A stretch of DNA of 64,000 bases, taken from positions 62,001 to 126,000 of the forward strand of contig CAMLLO010000001.1 in NCBI GenBank assembly GCA_946480915.1, in the 5' to 3' direction. A program made the position numbers and the translations under genes. The DNA comes from an uncultured Sphingobacteriaceae bacterium (lineage in GTDB: Bacteria > Bacteroidota > Bacteroidia > Sphingobacteriales > Sphingobacteriaceae). Below the pieces are notes generated by a model that did no database searches, was not told where the DNA came from, and saw nothing but the letters and a program-made list of their open reading frames with translations. Below, in pieces: positions 35,901 through 44,900 of this stretch (positions are counted from its first letter, which is position 1; every line of letters starts with the position of its first letter).

Positions 35901-36045
35901 TTATCCAGGATGCGTTTTTATCGAGAATTAATTTCCAGTCGTTTGTAGTTAGATCGTTTATATATCGCCCTGTCTGCTGTGCTGCAGACGGAGCGATATA
36001 CATGAAGGCTGATAATACTATTGTACTGATTTGTTTTTGAAACAT
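32989..36045 (-). CDS. GH2-family exo-glycosidase
   Basis: A 1018-residue exported glycoside hydrolase family 2 protein (signal about 1-22, AAQ). Order of domains: jelly-roll sugar-binding domain about 25-215 (WFSTKTSIPASLKGKR), Ig-like about 220-330, TIM barrel about 335-620, then extra beta domains. The acid/base is Glu464 in NMHNERG; the nucleophile is Glu560 or Glu561 in YWGEEGAIG. The C-terminal part (WVNEGNTLLVIGN, near 875) looks like the GATase-like fold added to many Bacteroidetes carbohydrate enzymes. Substrate cannot be read: beta-galactosidase, beta-glucuronidase and beta-galacturonidase are all in GH2, and pectic side chains would offer the first two. Second gene of the PL1-GH2 operon. 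Confidence 0.87.
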   Translation of the reverse strand: MFQKQISTIVLSAFMYIAPSAAQQTGRYINDLTTNDWKLILDKNASWITDPLYAPPVNIKNIKTNLPSGGWDLLSKEPGIVTKLPATVEQFYWGENGNSFGVSGNYLGVSWFSTKTSIPASLKGKRLTLNFESVRFRAEVFVNRKLVGYDLVNSTPFEVDITNAVQYGKENEIAVRITDPNGNFDWRDSQNFMWGNYRTNPTHGFGGITGRIKLLATDKIFIEDIFVKNKPKANEVDVQITTRNNTNKPKKGTLIVEIKEKGSQKPVFQKSYPVIQASNGNTINTYTIALDEAKLWSTDDPNLYTLTAVWKGGDNSTDEYSQRFGFRWFEVRDVDGDKQFYLNGKRFVALTSISWGFWPVNGIAPSDELAKKQILTAKKIGLNMLNFHRTIGQQNVLDYADELGLLYFEEPGGNQYPADRFNATDALGKKQADFYFATRNEKLFRMIKRDRNHPSLVIYNMHNERGAQPQKQDSLQMLAAHKLDETRIITYNSSNGDIKQGPDKRFKLHLLPYDFTFRDYGWFDQHHAGGPGTYHDNLYKGPKDYLKYFDHKDEIIYWGEEGAIGTPPRLQLIRDEILKTGKNIGWESEAYLKWYDAYDNFLQKTPGFNKAFPNVDSLTRKMGNVAFYYQGRAIENIKINNLTDGYAVNGWESMKLENHSGIVDNYRNPKGDPGLISRYTQPVYVAVKMNRKVLGTGDTSTIDFHIVNEANLHGNYTLEVEAIGDDAKTILNRSIPVKVTGGSTYGELLFAGLKLVPQKGGYITVKAELKRDGQTMAKGSDELFAVSLNTTGIPATGMVADTSGVIAPFLKSVGINSFKEFKSGRPEGKYMVVGAFEPQQTGNPLVTEILEWVNEGNTLLVIGNTEKWATFLGRKELIDYRGSKELGTTWYGGNYFVKQHKLFEGLPQNCVFNWEYQSLATYNKSRVGLRVLNGETIVACVSDHKPEVYSALSIIQHGRGKVILSALDIISNLKDISTGKRAEGDGENAAMTTFNVSSKNKANIIGQQLLLNMIKAAN

Positions 36046-36070
36046 TTATGGCTAGAAAAATGATTTGGTT

Positions 36071-37582
36071 TTATTTAACCTGTTCTTCAGTAATGGTTTT
36101 GACCAGGCTATTGACGTAAACCTCAATATTGTCATAACCGGTACTTAAATTGCGGCCGTTGGCGTTCGCTACATTTGGATTTAAGCCTTTTGCCGTTTCC
36201 CAGGCATCAGGCATGCCATCTTTGTCGGTATCAGTCGGAGCTGGTAGCGATTGTAACAAAGGCCAGCCGCCTACATCCGCTTGTGTATCAATAATTCCGT
36301 TTACCGAACCATTTGAACCCGGAAAGGAGAAGGTTTTATTCTTCACATTTTTAATTATTCTTCGATCAACAGTATCTCTTTTTAGGGAAGCACCACCAAA
36401 ATCCAAAACTCTTAAATAAGCAGTCTCAGCTGTATGTGTTGTTACATTATTATTAGTTGGATGTTCCGTTAATCTTTTCATAGCATCTTTGTCTGCCTGA
36501 GATACTGTGCCGTAGCTACTATGAAATTGGTTATATACTCCGAGGCCCCAGTTGTCGGCAGTAGCCCCAGAATAGCCATCCACATAATTGCCATTGATAT
36601 AGAATTTTCCCCAGATATCATAAACCTCGGTACCAATTGTTTTATTTTTATCGGGCGAAAAAATCCTTCCGCCTTTGCTGCCTGTAGGTGTCGCCGGCCC
36701 CGGTTTGTAATAATTATTGACAAAGTTAATGTTCATTGCCTCACCCCCGTAAGAGCTGTTGTTTGCCCAGTTATAAATTACATTATTTCTGATATCGACC
36801 AGGTCTGTTAAAGCAAAAGCCTTACCTGCTTCTTCGCCTAAACGAGGATTTCGGCTATCATGGTGAGCGAGTAAATTATGGTGAAAAGATGCATTTTTGC
36901 CGCCCCAAATTCCTCCATATCCATGTGCCCCTTTATCATGAACCGAATTTCTCAAGCTTTCGGCAACTATACACCATTGCACGGTGGTATTCTCATTTGC
37001 GTAAAATGATACGGTTTCGTCGACTGACCAGCTCATCGAACAATGATCTATTATGATACCCTTATGGAACCTCCCGCCAAGCGCATCTGCTTCAACGCCC
37101 TTTTCGTCTCCCATTCTAAAACGCATATAACGTATTATTACATTATCGGCACTAACGGTCACAGGGTAATTCTTTACGCAGATACCATCACCCGGAGCCG
37201 TTTGGCCTGCAATGGTTACATCGCCGTTATTAATCGTAAGACTTGAGTTGAGAGCTATGGTTCCAGACAGCGTAAATACTATTATTCTTGGACCTGTTTG
37301 ATTAAGAGCATAGCGCAGGGTGCCTTCCTGGGTGCCATCTGCAATAGTTGTTACGAATATCACTTTTCCTCCACGCCCTCCGGTGACGTCTTTTCCAAAT
37401 CCCTCGGCACCGGGAAATGCAATAGCGAGCTCATTCACAGGCGTTGGAGTACTTGGTTCCGTTGGTGTTGGATTGTTTGGTGTATTGGGCCCTTCCGGCG
37501 CCGGACTGGATTTCTTTTTACAATTACTTAATGCCAACGTTGACATCGCCAGCCCTAAAATAAATAGGTTTACTTTTCTCAT
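36071..37582 (-). CDS. PL1-family pectate lyase lipoprotein (third copy)
   Basis: A 503-residue PL1 lyase. Lipoprotein signal ends TLALSNCKKK (Cys about 21), followed by a Pro/Thr-rich linker of about 30 residues. Core: AFPGAEGFGKDVTGGRGG near 54, VTIAGQTAPGDGICV, NVIIRYMRFRMGDE, IIIDHCSMSWSVDE, FHHNLLAHHDSRNPRL; the tail DTDKDGMPDAWETAKGL is the same calcium-type repeat as in the other two. First gene of a two-gene minus-strand operon with GH2. Its promoter has the best -7 box of the regulon (TATTTTTG at 37629-37622), 59 bases after a conserved locus box. Confidence 0.93.
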   Translation of the reverse strand: MRKVNLFILGLAMSTLALSNCKKKSSPAPEGPNTPNNPTPTEPSTPTPVNELAIAFPGAEGFGKDVTGGRGGKVIFVTTIADGTQEGTLRYALNQTGPRIIVFTLSGTIALNSSLTINNGDVTIAGQTAPGDGICVKNYPVTVSADNVIIRYMRFRMGDEKGVEADALGGRFHKGIIIDHCSMSWSVDETVSFYANENTTVQWCIVAESLRNSVHDKGAHGYGGIWGGKNASFHHNLLAHHDSRNPRLGEEAGKAFALTDLVDIRNNVIYNWANNSSYGGEAMNINFVNNYYKPGPATPTGSKGGRIFSPDKNKTIGTEVYDIWGKFYINGNYVDGYSGATADNWGLGVYNQFHSSYGTVSQADKDAMKRLTEHPTNNNVTTHTAETAYLRVLDFGGASLKRDTVDRRIIKNVKNKTFSFPGSNGSVNGIIDTQADVGGWPLLQSLPAPTDTDKDGMPDAWETAKGLNPNVANANGRNLSTGYDNIEVYVNSLVKTITEEQVK

Positions 37583-37621
37583 TTTGATTGGTTTCCGATT
37601 GTGGAATTAATTGGTTATGAG

Positions 37622-37629
37622 CAAAAATA
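37622..37629 (-). promoter_or_regulatory. -7 box of the PL1-GH2 operon
   Basis: TATTTTTG on the minus strand is a full match to TAnnTTTG. Its first base (37629) is exactly 59 bases from the first base (37688) of the conserved box on that strand, the same distance as at susC1 and at the second GH28 gene. Confidence 0.7.
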
Positions 37630-37673
37630 CAAAACGAGACTCCTTGCTGTATCGATTTCGGCACCAAAAAGTG

Positions 37674-37688
37674 TGCAAACGTTCCCGG
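37674..37688 (-). promoter_or_regulatory. Conserved pectin-locus box 3 (PL1 side)
   Basis: Minus-strand CCGGGAACGTTTGCA, a match to YCGGnAWCGWTTGCA. With the next box it makes the inverted pair TGCAAACGTTCCCGG-aaaatc-CCGGCAACGTTTGCA. Confidence 0.75.
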
Positions 37689-37694
37689 AAAATC

Positions 37695-37712
37695 CCGGCA
37701 ACGTTTGCATTG
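37695..37712 (+). promoter_or_regulatory. Conserved pectin-locus box 4 (CE8 side)
   Basis: CCGGCAACGTTTGCATTG on the plus strand, mirror partner of the previous box. A -7-like TAATCTTG begins 48 bases after its first base, one helical turn closer than the 59 seen elsewhere. Confidence 0.7.
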
Positions 37713-37818
37713 ATTTTATTGATCTGTAATCAAAATCTTTTTTAATCTTGTAGTCCGTCGTAAACTATCAATCTTAAAATAATGAAACCATCATGAGCAT
37801 ACCTCTCACAAACAGTAA

Positions 37819-37916
37819 TAAACTTAGCGAAGCGTTCTCTCGAACACAGCTAATAAAATAAACGAGTGAAAATATTCGCATGATAGCTTCATCTCCATTA
37901 AAAACTTAGCCAAGCG
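37819..37916 (+). repeat. Direct repeat in the CE8 leader
   Basis: AAACTTAGCGAAGCGTTCTC and AAACTTAGCCAAGCGATCTC start 82 bases apart (37820 and 37902) and differ at two of 20 positions. They lie between the CE8 promoter region and the start codon; function unknown. Confidence 0.6.
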
Positions 37917-37970
37917 ATCTCATTGAGACCTTTGAAAATAACTACTACTCAATAAACAATTTATATCCTG

Positions 37971-38948
37971 ATGAAAAAACTGATTTTATTAACTGTCTTT
38001 TTTAATTTTCTATTCAATCACGTACATGCGAAGAAAATAGTTGTTGCGCAAGACGGCTCCGGTAATTTTAAAACAGTTCAGGAGGCGCTGGATGCTGTTC
38101 CGGCTGGGAACAGAAAAGAGCAGGTGATTGTTATTAAGAATGGATTTTATAAAGAAAAACTGCTTCTTGTCGCCCAGAAGAACTTCGTCACCTTAATTGG
38201 CGAGGACAAATTCAAAACTATTCTTGCTTATGACGATCACCCTGGTGTGATATCTGCAAAGGTCGGAGCGATTAACACACATAATTCCTACAGTTTTCAA
38301 ATCAATGCTGATAATTTCTCTGCCAAGAATATCACTTTCCGAAACGATGCGGGCTTTACCGCAGGGCAGGCAGTTGCATTAGATGTTCGGGGAGACAAAG
38401 TCATATTTCTAAATTGCCGGATACTTGGCAACCAGGATATTTTGCTTGTTGACGGAGAGGATAGCCGGCAATATTATAAGAACTGTTATATAGAAGGAAC
38501 GACGGATTTTATATTTGGATCTGCTACTGTTTGGTTCGAACAATGCCATATCCATAGCAAAAAGAACTCGCATGTTACAGCAGCCTCAACAGCACAATCG
38601 CATCCTTTCGGCTTTGTTTTCTACGACTGTAAACTGACAGGAGACAGCGCTCTGCACAAAGTTTCTTTAGGCCGGCCATGGCAACCGTATTCAAATGTTT
38701 CTTATATCTATTGTTATATCGACAGTCACATTATACCTGGTGGCTGGGCGAACTGGAACAATACAGAAAAATTTAAAACTGCAAGGTACTCGGAATATAA
38801 AAACTATGGCCCGGGCGCTGATACAAGTTCCAGAGTAAGTTGGGCAAAACAACTTTCTGATGAAGAGGTCAACGCTATTTCAATACCACAAGTGTTCCCT
38901 GGTTGGAATCCATTGGCCGGGGTATGCAGGCTTAACACACTCAAATAA
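37971..38948 (+). CDS. CE8 pectin methylesterase
   Basis: A 325-residue exported pectinesterase that removes methyl groups from homogalacturonan, giving methanol and free carboxylates that the lyases can attack. Signal about 1-20 (HVHA-K). The beta-helix carries the family's catalytic group: Asp156 in GNQDILLVDGE, Asp179 in GTTDFIFGSATVWFEQC, and Arg235 in SLGRPWQPY. The substrate-binding motif AGQAVALDV is near 131. Length is that of a single-domain bacterial enzyme. It is followed after 19 bases by an alpha/beta hydrolase gene, likely co-transcribed. Confidence 0.95.
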   Translation: MKKLILLTVFFNFLFNHVHAKKIVVAQDGSGNFKTVQEALDAVPAGNRKEQVIVIKNGFYKEKLLLVAQKNFVTLIGEDKFKTILAYDDHPGVISAKVGAINTHNSYSFQINADNFSAKNITFRNDAGFTAGQAVALDVRGDKVIFLNCRILGNQDILLVDGEDSRQYYKNCYIEGTTDFIFGSATVWFEQCHIHSKKNSHVTAASTAQSHPFGFVFYDCKLTGDSALHKVSLGRPWQPYSNVSYIYCYIDSHIIPGGWANWNNTEKFKTARYSEYKNYGPGADTSSRVSWAKQLSDEEVNAISIPQVFPGWNPLAGVCRLNTLK

Positions 38949-38967
38949 AATTGATTTTAAATATATT

Positions 38968-39894
38968 ATGATTCGAAAAATCTATTTGGTACTTCTGCTT
39001 TCAATAGGAGTTTTAAGTACACAAGCACAAGAGTTTATTCCTTTGTGGGCCAAAGGAAAAATGCCTAATTCCAAAGGTTTAAAGTTAAAAGACAGCATAT
39101 CTAATGAACGGATTTTCAGAGTGGGCACCCCTGGATTTTATGCCTATTTCCCTTCAATACAGGAGAATAAAAGAGCAGCAGTTCTTATTTGTCCCGGAGG
39201 CGGTTACGAACGCTTAGCCTATGTAATCAGCGGAATACAGTTGGCAAAATGGTTTAACACAATTGGAATAAGTGCTTTTGTGTTAAATTATCGTCTCCCC
39301 AACTCGCCGGATTTAAAAGAGCGCGAGAAAGGTCCTTTGCAGGATGCGCAACGGGCCATAAAATTAATTCGTGCGAATGCAGTAAACTGGGGCATCGATT
39401 CAAATAAAATAGGCATTCAAGGTTCATCTGCCGGAGGACATCTGGCGGCACTGGCCAGTACGTTTAAAGATGATTATTCAAAGGTAGGGGATGTATTAGA
39501 TAAGATGTCTTTCCGTCCCGACTTTGCAATTTTGGTATCGCCAGTAATAGATCTGATTGATTTCCCTCACATCGGAAGCCGCCGAAATTTATTGGGAGAA
39601 ACTGCAACCGTAGAAAAGATGAAGGAGTATTCTCCAAATTATAGAGTCGACCCCGAAACACCTCCGGCTTTCATCGTTCATGCATTTAACGACAAATCAG
39701 TTAATGTTAGAAATAGTATTTTGTATTACTCGGCACTGGTTGAAAAGGGTGTTTCTGGTAGCCTTCACACATTTCCTTTTGGCGGCCACGCCATCGCATT
39801 AAGAAATAATCCAGGATCGACAGACCAATGGACTACCCTCTGCGAAAGCTGGCTGACTGAAATGAACTTTGTTAAAAACCTTAGCCGACCTTAA
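38968..39894 (+). CDS. Secreted alpha/beta hydrolase, probable pectin acetylesterase
   Basis: A 308-residue exported esterase of the acetyl-esterase/BD-FAE type. The start at 38968 gives a clean signal peptide (IRKIYLVLLLSIGVLSTQAQ); the frame extends up to 38860 but that part overlaps the CE8 coding region and has no signal. Motifs: oxyanion loop CPGGGYERLAY at about 75, nucleophile elbow GSSAGGHLA with Ser154, acid Asp in HAFNDKSV and His in FPFGGHAIAL. Downstream of CE8 it probably removes acetyl groups from galacturonate; the CAZy family is not certain. Confidence 0.85.
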   Translation: MIRKIYLVLLLSIGVLSTQAQEFIPLWAKGKMPNSKGLKLKDSISNERIFRVGTPGFYAYFPSIQENKRAAVLICPGGGYERLAYVISGIQLAKWFNTIGISAFVLNYRLPNSPDLKEREKGPLQDAQRAIKLIRANAVNWGIDSNKIGIQGSSAGGHLAALASTFKDDYSKVGDVLDKMSFRPDFAILVSPVIDLIDFPHIGSRRNLLGETATVEKMKEYSPNYRVDPETPPAFIVHAFNDKSVNVRNSILYYSALVEKGVSGSLHTFPFGGHAIALRNNPGSTDQWTTLCESWLTEMNFVKNLSRP

Positions 39895-39938
39895 TTTTAA
39901 CAACACCCTTATTGTCCAAATTAGGGCGTTTTTCCGGG

Positions 39939-39956
39939 CCGGGAACGATTGCATAG
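39939..39956 (+). promoter_or_regulatory. Conserved pectin-locus box 5 (ECF sigma gene)
   Basis: CCGGGAACGATTGCATAG matches the shared element. TAACATTG at 39996-40003 starts 57 bases after its first base and resembles the TAAACTTG boxes at the other promoters. It puts the sigma factor gene under the same putative regulator. Confidence 0.7.
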
Positions 39957-40092
39957 ATTCCCCGAGGAAAATTTGAAAAGGAGTACGCAAATGTGTAACA
40001 TTGTTGATAGAGAAGCTAGCCAATTCCTAAGCCAGATCATTTGATTCTGTTTTACTTCTCGCAATAGATTTTTTGCTGCTTATTATCCAATT

Positions 40093-40692
40093 ATGAACTT
40101 GCATAAGAAACCCTTTCTTGAGTGCTTGCGCGAATATCAAAAACTGGTATCAGAAGGTGATGAGCAAGCTTTTGAAAAAATATATGCTTATTATCATAAA
40201 AGATTGCGTGCATTTTCAGAAACCTATACCAAATCTAAAGAGCTTTCTGAAGAAGTAGTAGAGGATGTGTTCGTAAAACTCTGGTGTAAACGGGAGGATG
40301 TAACTCAGATTCAGAATCTTAATGTGTATTTGTATACAGCAATTAAACACCAGTCTTTAAATGCATTATCTCATGAAGCACGGAGGATAGTTACCCAATC
40401 GCTCGAAGTTTCAGAATTTGATCAGCATTCAAAAGAGCATACTCCTCACGATCTTTTAGTTACCTCAGAATTGATGCAATCAGTTCAGGGTGCAATAGAT
40501 TCTCTTCCGCCAAGGTGCAGGTTAATTTTTCAGATGGTGCGGGAGGATGAATTGCGATACAAAGAAATCGCTGAAATTTTGCAGATTTCCGTGAACACCA
40601 TAGACACTCAAATGGCCATCGCAGTTAAGCGTTTATGCTCTGCTTTGAATATCAAATCTCCTAGAGGATTTCTCCTCACACAAAAAAAATAA
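40093..40692 (+). CDS. ECF sigma factor of the Sus trans-envelope system
   Basis: A 199-residue RNA polymerase sigma-70 factor, ECF subfamily, of the Bacteroidetes Sus-associated group. Region 2 spans about 22-90 (AFEKIYAYYHKRLRAF, SEEVVEDVFVKLW); region 4 spans about 135-190 (SLPPRCRLIFQMVREDEL, YKEIAEILQISVNTIDTQMA). It is followed by the FecR-type anti-sigma and the STN-bearing SusC. In such loci the sigma factor is freed when the receptor meets its ligand and then transcribes susCD. Unlike most, its own promoter carries the shared locus box. Confidence 0.94.
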   Translation: MNLHKKPFLECLREYQKLVSEGDEQAFEKIYAYYHKRLRAFSETYTKSKELSEEVVEDVFVKLWCKREDVTQIQNLNVYLYTAIKHQSLNALSHEARRIVTQSLEVSEFDQHSKEHTPHDLLVTSELMQSVQGAIDSLPPRCRLIFQMVREDELRYKEIAEILQISVNTIDTQMAIAVKRLCSALNIKSPRGFLLTQKK

Positions 40693-40755
40693 AAATAGTT
40701 TTAGTAGATTTTTTCCGTTCTGCTGTCTTCATTAAAAAGCGCTCTATAAAGCTTA

Positions 40756-41856
40756 ATGGACAATAGCAATAAAATATGGATCATGATCGGTCGCTCCCTG
40801 AGCGGCGAAATTTCATCTGATGAACAAAGTGAACTCAATGCTTTGTTGCAAAACGATCCCTGTCTGTACCAGCAATTTAGCCTGTTAAAGCAATTATGGA
40901 GTAAGAACTTAGCGGATGATAATGTTCTGGAAGAAGAGGGGAAAGAGAAAAATTTGTTCAAAAAAATCATTATTAAGGCCGAGATTGAGCGAGAAAGTGC
41001 TGTTGAGTTAAAAAAATCAAAATCCATTATTTGGAAGCTATTTTCGAAGCGTTTAATATATGCGTATGCCGCTTCGGTCGTCCTGATTGCCCTGTTTTTC
41101 CTAAACAGGCCAGTTCCTTTGACCGCTTCCAAGCCTGAGCAAATTGTTGCAGCCCAGAATGGAAGCAGAAGCAAAGTGCTTTTGCCCGATGGAAGTACCG
41201 TGTGGTTAAATGGAGGTTCTAAATTGTATTATGATTTTGAACTTTCGGGCCCCACACGTGAAGTGCGACTGGAGGGAGAGGCTTTCTTTGATGTAGCAAA
41301 GCAAAAAAACAGACCTTTTATTGTACATGCCGGTAAAATTGATGTTAAAGTACATGGCACCGCTTTTAACGTAAAATGTTATACGGACGATAGAAGTATC
41401 GAAACCACACTTTTGCACGGAAAAATAGAGGTGACAGATAATGCTAATAAAACAAGGCCGTCAGTGTTTTTGGTGCCTAATCAAAAATTGATTGTTCCGG
41501 TATCGGCTGCTCCTTCCGGATCAGGGTTAGAGTCGAAGAAACTGTTTAAAATAGTTAACCTGGATACAAAACTTCAGGAGAAAGAGCGGATAGAGACAGC
41601 ATGGATCTATAACAGGGTTGAGTTTCGGGCTGAAAGATTCGACGACTTAGCTAAAAAACTCGAACGTTGGTATAATGTTGAAATCAAATTTCAAGACGAT
41701 AGTGTTCGGGCATTGACTTTTAACGGATCTTTTGAAAAGGAAACGGCCGACCAGGCATTTAACGCTTTGAAAAAAGTAGCAGCATTTGATTTTGAAATTC
41801 ACGGGCGTGAAATACTTATTAAATCGTATGAAAAAAATGCATCCGGTATAAAATAA
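40756..41856 (+). CDS. FecR-type anti-sigma factor
   Basis: A 366-residue inner-membrane anti-sigma factor. The cytoplasmic N-terminal part (about 1-90) binds sigma; a single membrane span lies at about 96-112 (LIYAYAASVVLIALFFL); the periplasmic FecR domain follows (GSRSKVLLPDGSTVWLNGGS, then GEAFFDVAKQKNRPFIV and GTAFNVKCY). A C-terminal STN-like DUF4974 part (AERFDDLAKKLERWYNV) contacts the receptor's signalling domain. It lies 63 bases after the sigma gene and 103 before susC2. Confidence 0.94.
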   Translation: MDNSNKIWIMIGRSLSGEISSDEQSELNALLQNDPCLYQQFSLLKQLWSKNLADDNVLEEEGKEKNLFKKIIIKAEIERESAVELKKSKSIIWKLFSKRLIYAYAASVVLIALFFLNRPVPLTASKPEQIVAAQNGSRSKVLLPDGSTVWLNGGSKLYYDFELSGPTREVRLEGEAFFDVAKQKNRPFIVHAGKIDVKVHGTAFNVKCYTDDRSIETTLLHGKIEVTDNANKTRPSVFLVPNQKLIVPVSAAPSGSGLESKKLFKIVNLDTKLQEKERIETAWIYNRVEFRAERFDDLAKKLERWYNVEIKFQDDSVRALTFNGSFEKETADQAFNALKKVAAFDFEIHGREILIKSYEKNASGIK

Positions 41857-41858
41857 AA

Positions 41859-41887
41859 AAACGAGGAATGTTGGCGCATTCCCCGTC
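41859..41887 (+). promoter_or_regulatory. Hairpin between fecR and susC2
   Basis: ACGAGGAATG-ttggcg-CATTCCCCGT forms a stem of about nine pairs right after the anti-sigma stop codon and is not followed by a T-run. It may be a partial terminator or RNA-stability element dividing the regulatory genes from susCD. Confidence 0.5.
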
Positions 41888-41959
41888 ATAACGGATTAAA
41901 CTTTAATTAACCCCAACCCATCAACAAGTTGGTTTATTCAATTTAACCTAATCAAAAGT

Positions 41960-44900
41960 ATGAAATGTTTTTTAACGGTTTCTCGAAAATCGTTCCCTTC
42001 AAATTTTGTTCTTATTATGAACCTAACTGGAATTCTGATACTTCTGTTTGCGATAAGTGCTTCGGCAACAGGTTTTTCTCAGGGTAAAATTAATCTTCAG
42101 GTAAAGAAATCAGCAATAGCTGATGCAATAAGCAAGATTGAGGAACAATCCTCTTACAGGTTTCTGTATAATCAGAATCTTGGCGAGATAACGCAGAAGA
42201 TATCGGTTAAACTGGAAGATGCAAGCATCGACGAAGCTTTAAAAGAAGTCTTAAAAGGATCTGGTTTACGTTACCAGTTTATTAACAACGAGCTTATCGC
42301 AATTCAAAAGAAAGAGTCTCTTTCCGACATTGTAATAAGTGGAAAAGTAACGGATAAGGCCGGCGAAGGATTACTTGGCGTAACTATAAAAGTAAAAGGA
42401 TCTAACAAGGGCGTTACCACGAATATCGATGGCGAGTATTCGATTACAGCACCTGAAAATGCTATTCTGGTATTTTCGTATCTGGGATACGAAACAGTTG
42501 AGCAAAAAGTATTGGGAAAAACCACGCTGAACATTGTACTTAATGCTACCGCAAGCGAGTTAAACGAGGTGGTAGTGATTGGTTACGGAACGGTTAAAAG
42601 ACGAGATCTGACTGGTGCGGTATCTTCTGTTTCGGGCGAAAGCATAGCGTCGGCTCCGGTGGCTAATGCTTCACAGGCATTGGCAGGTAAGCTTCCTGGT
42701 GTGAATGTTGTAAGTCAGGATGGTCGTCCGGATGCGGCAATTTCCATAAGAGTACGCGGTGGTGGTTCTATCTCTCAAAGTAATGAACCCTTGTTTATTG
42801 TTGATGGTTTCCCTGTCGGGTCCATTAATGATATACCGTCTAATTTAATAGAAAGCATCGATGTGTTAAAAGATGCTTCATCTACAGCCATCTACGGAGC
42901 TCGTGGTGCAAACGGAGTTATCATCGTAACCACCAAAAGCGGAAAGGATGGTAAACTAAAAATTGGGTACGATGGCTACGCTAAATTTAATTCACCGACA
43001 AAGTACATGGAAACCATGGGTGCTTATGATTATCTGGCATATAACTGGGCGTATGCTAAGGCAATCAGTAATTCTTATGCACAGGGATGGGAAAAATTGT
43101 GGGGCATCGGCGCATCAAGCGCTACTTACAATAATCCTGAGGGAATTGACCATTATAAAAACGTGGCTGCTACCAATTTTTCAAAACAAGCCTATGGTAA
43201 TTCATTTTCTCAGAACCATAACATCAACATTAGCAGCGGTACGGAGAAAACAAAGTTTCTGATTGCTCTCAATCATATCGACGAGGATGGTATGAAGATC
43301 AATTCGTATTTTAAACGTTCCAATGTGTCGTTTAAACTCGATCAACAATTGTTTAAAAAGCTTTCTCTGTCTCTTGATACTCGTTTTACTAATATTAATT
43401 CTCTTGGCGACGAAAGTACAACAAATGGTCAGGGATCGATTTTATCGACAGCTTATTGGTTTCGCCCAATTGCCACACAAGATGTAATGGGAGAATTAGA
43501 TGATAGTAAAAACACCCAGCTTGGTTTATACGATTATGTGTTGCAGGATATTTACAATCCAGTTTCACGAATGGGCGATTACATGCCCGAACGTGTAAGG
43601 AGGTCAATAAGGGCAAATACTTCATTAAACTGGACTGTTATAAAAGGTCTTAATGCGAAATCGGAACTAGGTCTGAATACTAACTGGAATCGCGACAATA
43701 CCTGGTCCGGAGCAGTTTACAATAATTATTTTGACAATGCGGGGAATAAAACATTCGGTGGTAATGCCGAAATCAGTACCTCTGAAGGTTGGAATATGCG
43801 TTGGGCCAATACATTAAACTATGATGTACAGGGTCTGGGCAAAAATCATACATTGAACCTTCTTGCTGGTCAGGAATTTATGAATTCAGGATCTAAAGGT
43901 ACCGAAATCTGGGGTAAATATTATCCGGCCTCATTTGACGCAGATCAGGCTTTTGCGATGATGAACAAGTTTTATGATGACCCCAATGCTACAAATTCTG
44001 GCTATAGCTCGAGTGCTGGCACGCCAAACCGGTTATTGTCTTTTTTTGGAAGGGCAAATTATTCATTGAACAGCAAGTATTTGTTTACGGCAACCTTTCG
44101 TGCCGATGGCTCTTCCAGATTTGCGCCTAACAATCGCTGGGGATATTTTCCGGCAGCCGCCCTGGCTTGGAGAGTTTCGGATGAAAACTTCCTGAAAGAC
44201 GTTGAATGGATCTCTAACCTAAAACTCAGGTTGTCTTATGGCTCGGTGGGTAACGATGCGATTAACGCCCGCTTATGGAGAATGAACTGGAGCGCCCCAG
44301 ATAAGCCAACCGGATACTCTATAAATGAGCAGCAACAGACCGCCTACCTTCCCGATGCAACACTTGCCAATCCAAATCTTAAATGGGAAACTACAATAAC
44401 CAGGAATCTTGGTGTTGATTTTGGGTTTTTGAATAATAAAGTGTATGGGTCTTTAGAGGTCTACAAAAACTCTACAAAAGATCTATTGATGCTTACATCA
44501 ATTGATCCATATAGTGGATTTATTTATACATACGACAATGTAGGCAGCACAAGTAACCGGGGTGTTGAGCTAGGACTTGGTACTGATCTAATCCGTTCAA
44601 AAGAATTCAGTTTGACTACTAATTTAAGTGTCAATGTTAACCGAGGCAGGGTAGATGAGCTTGCCGAAGGTGTAAATGGCCTTTATAAAACGCAGTGGGG
44701 TTCGTCAATGACCCAGCCAAATACCGGCGACTATGCTCTTGTAGTGGGTAAACCAGTAGGCCAGGTACGCGGATATACCTACGATAACTGGTACACAGTT
44801 GATGATTTTACTTATGCCAATGGTATCTATACCTTGAAAGCTGGGGTTCCGGATATTGCAACGGGAATTATAGGGACCGTTCAGGGAACCGGCGCCCACA

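Larger units (their letters stand above)
37583..37970. other. Divergent control region PL1 / CE8
   Basis: No gene seen in these 388 bases. It holds two conserved locus boxes in inverted orientation (37674-37688 and 37695-37712), a minus-strand -7 box at 37622-37629, a plus-strand TAATCTTG at 37743-37750, and a direct repeat TAAACTTAGCGAAGCG (37819) / AAACTTAGCCAAGCG (37902) in the CE8 leader. Confidence 0.75.

Noticed and set aside
40701..41174. A 157-codon open frame on the minus strand opposite the anti-sigma gene
   Set aside because: Overlaps the start and membrane span of the FecR gene; composition typical of an antisense shadow.
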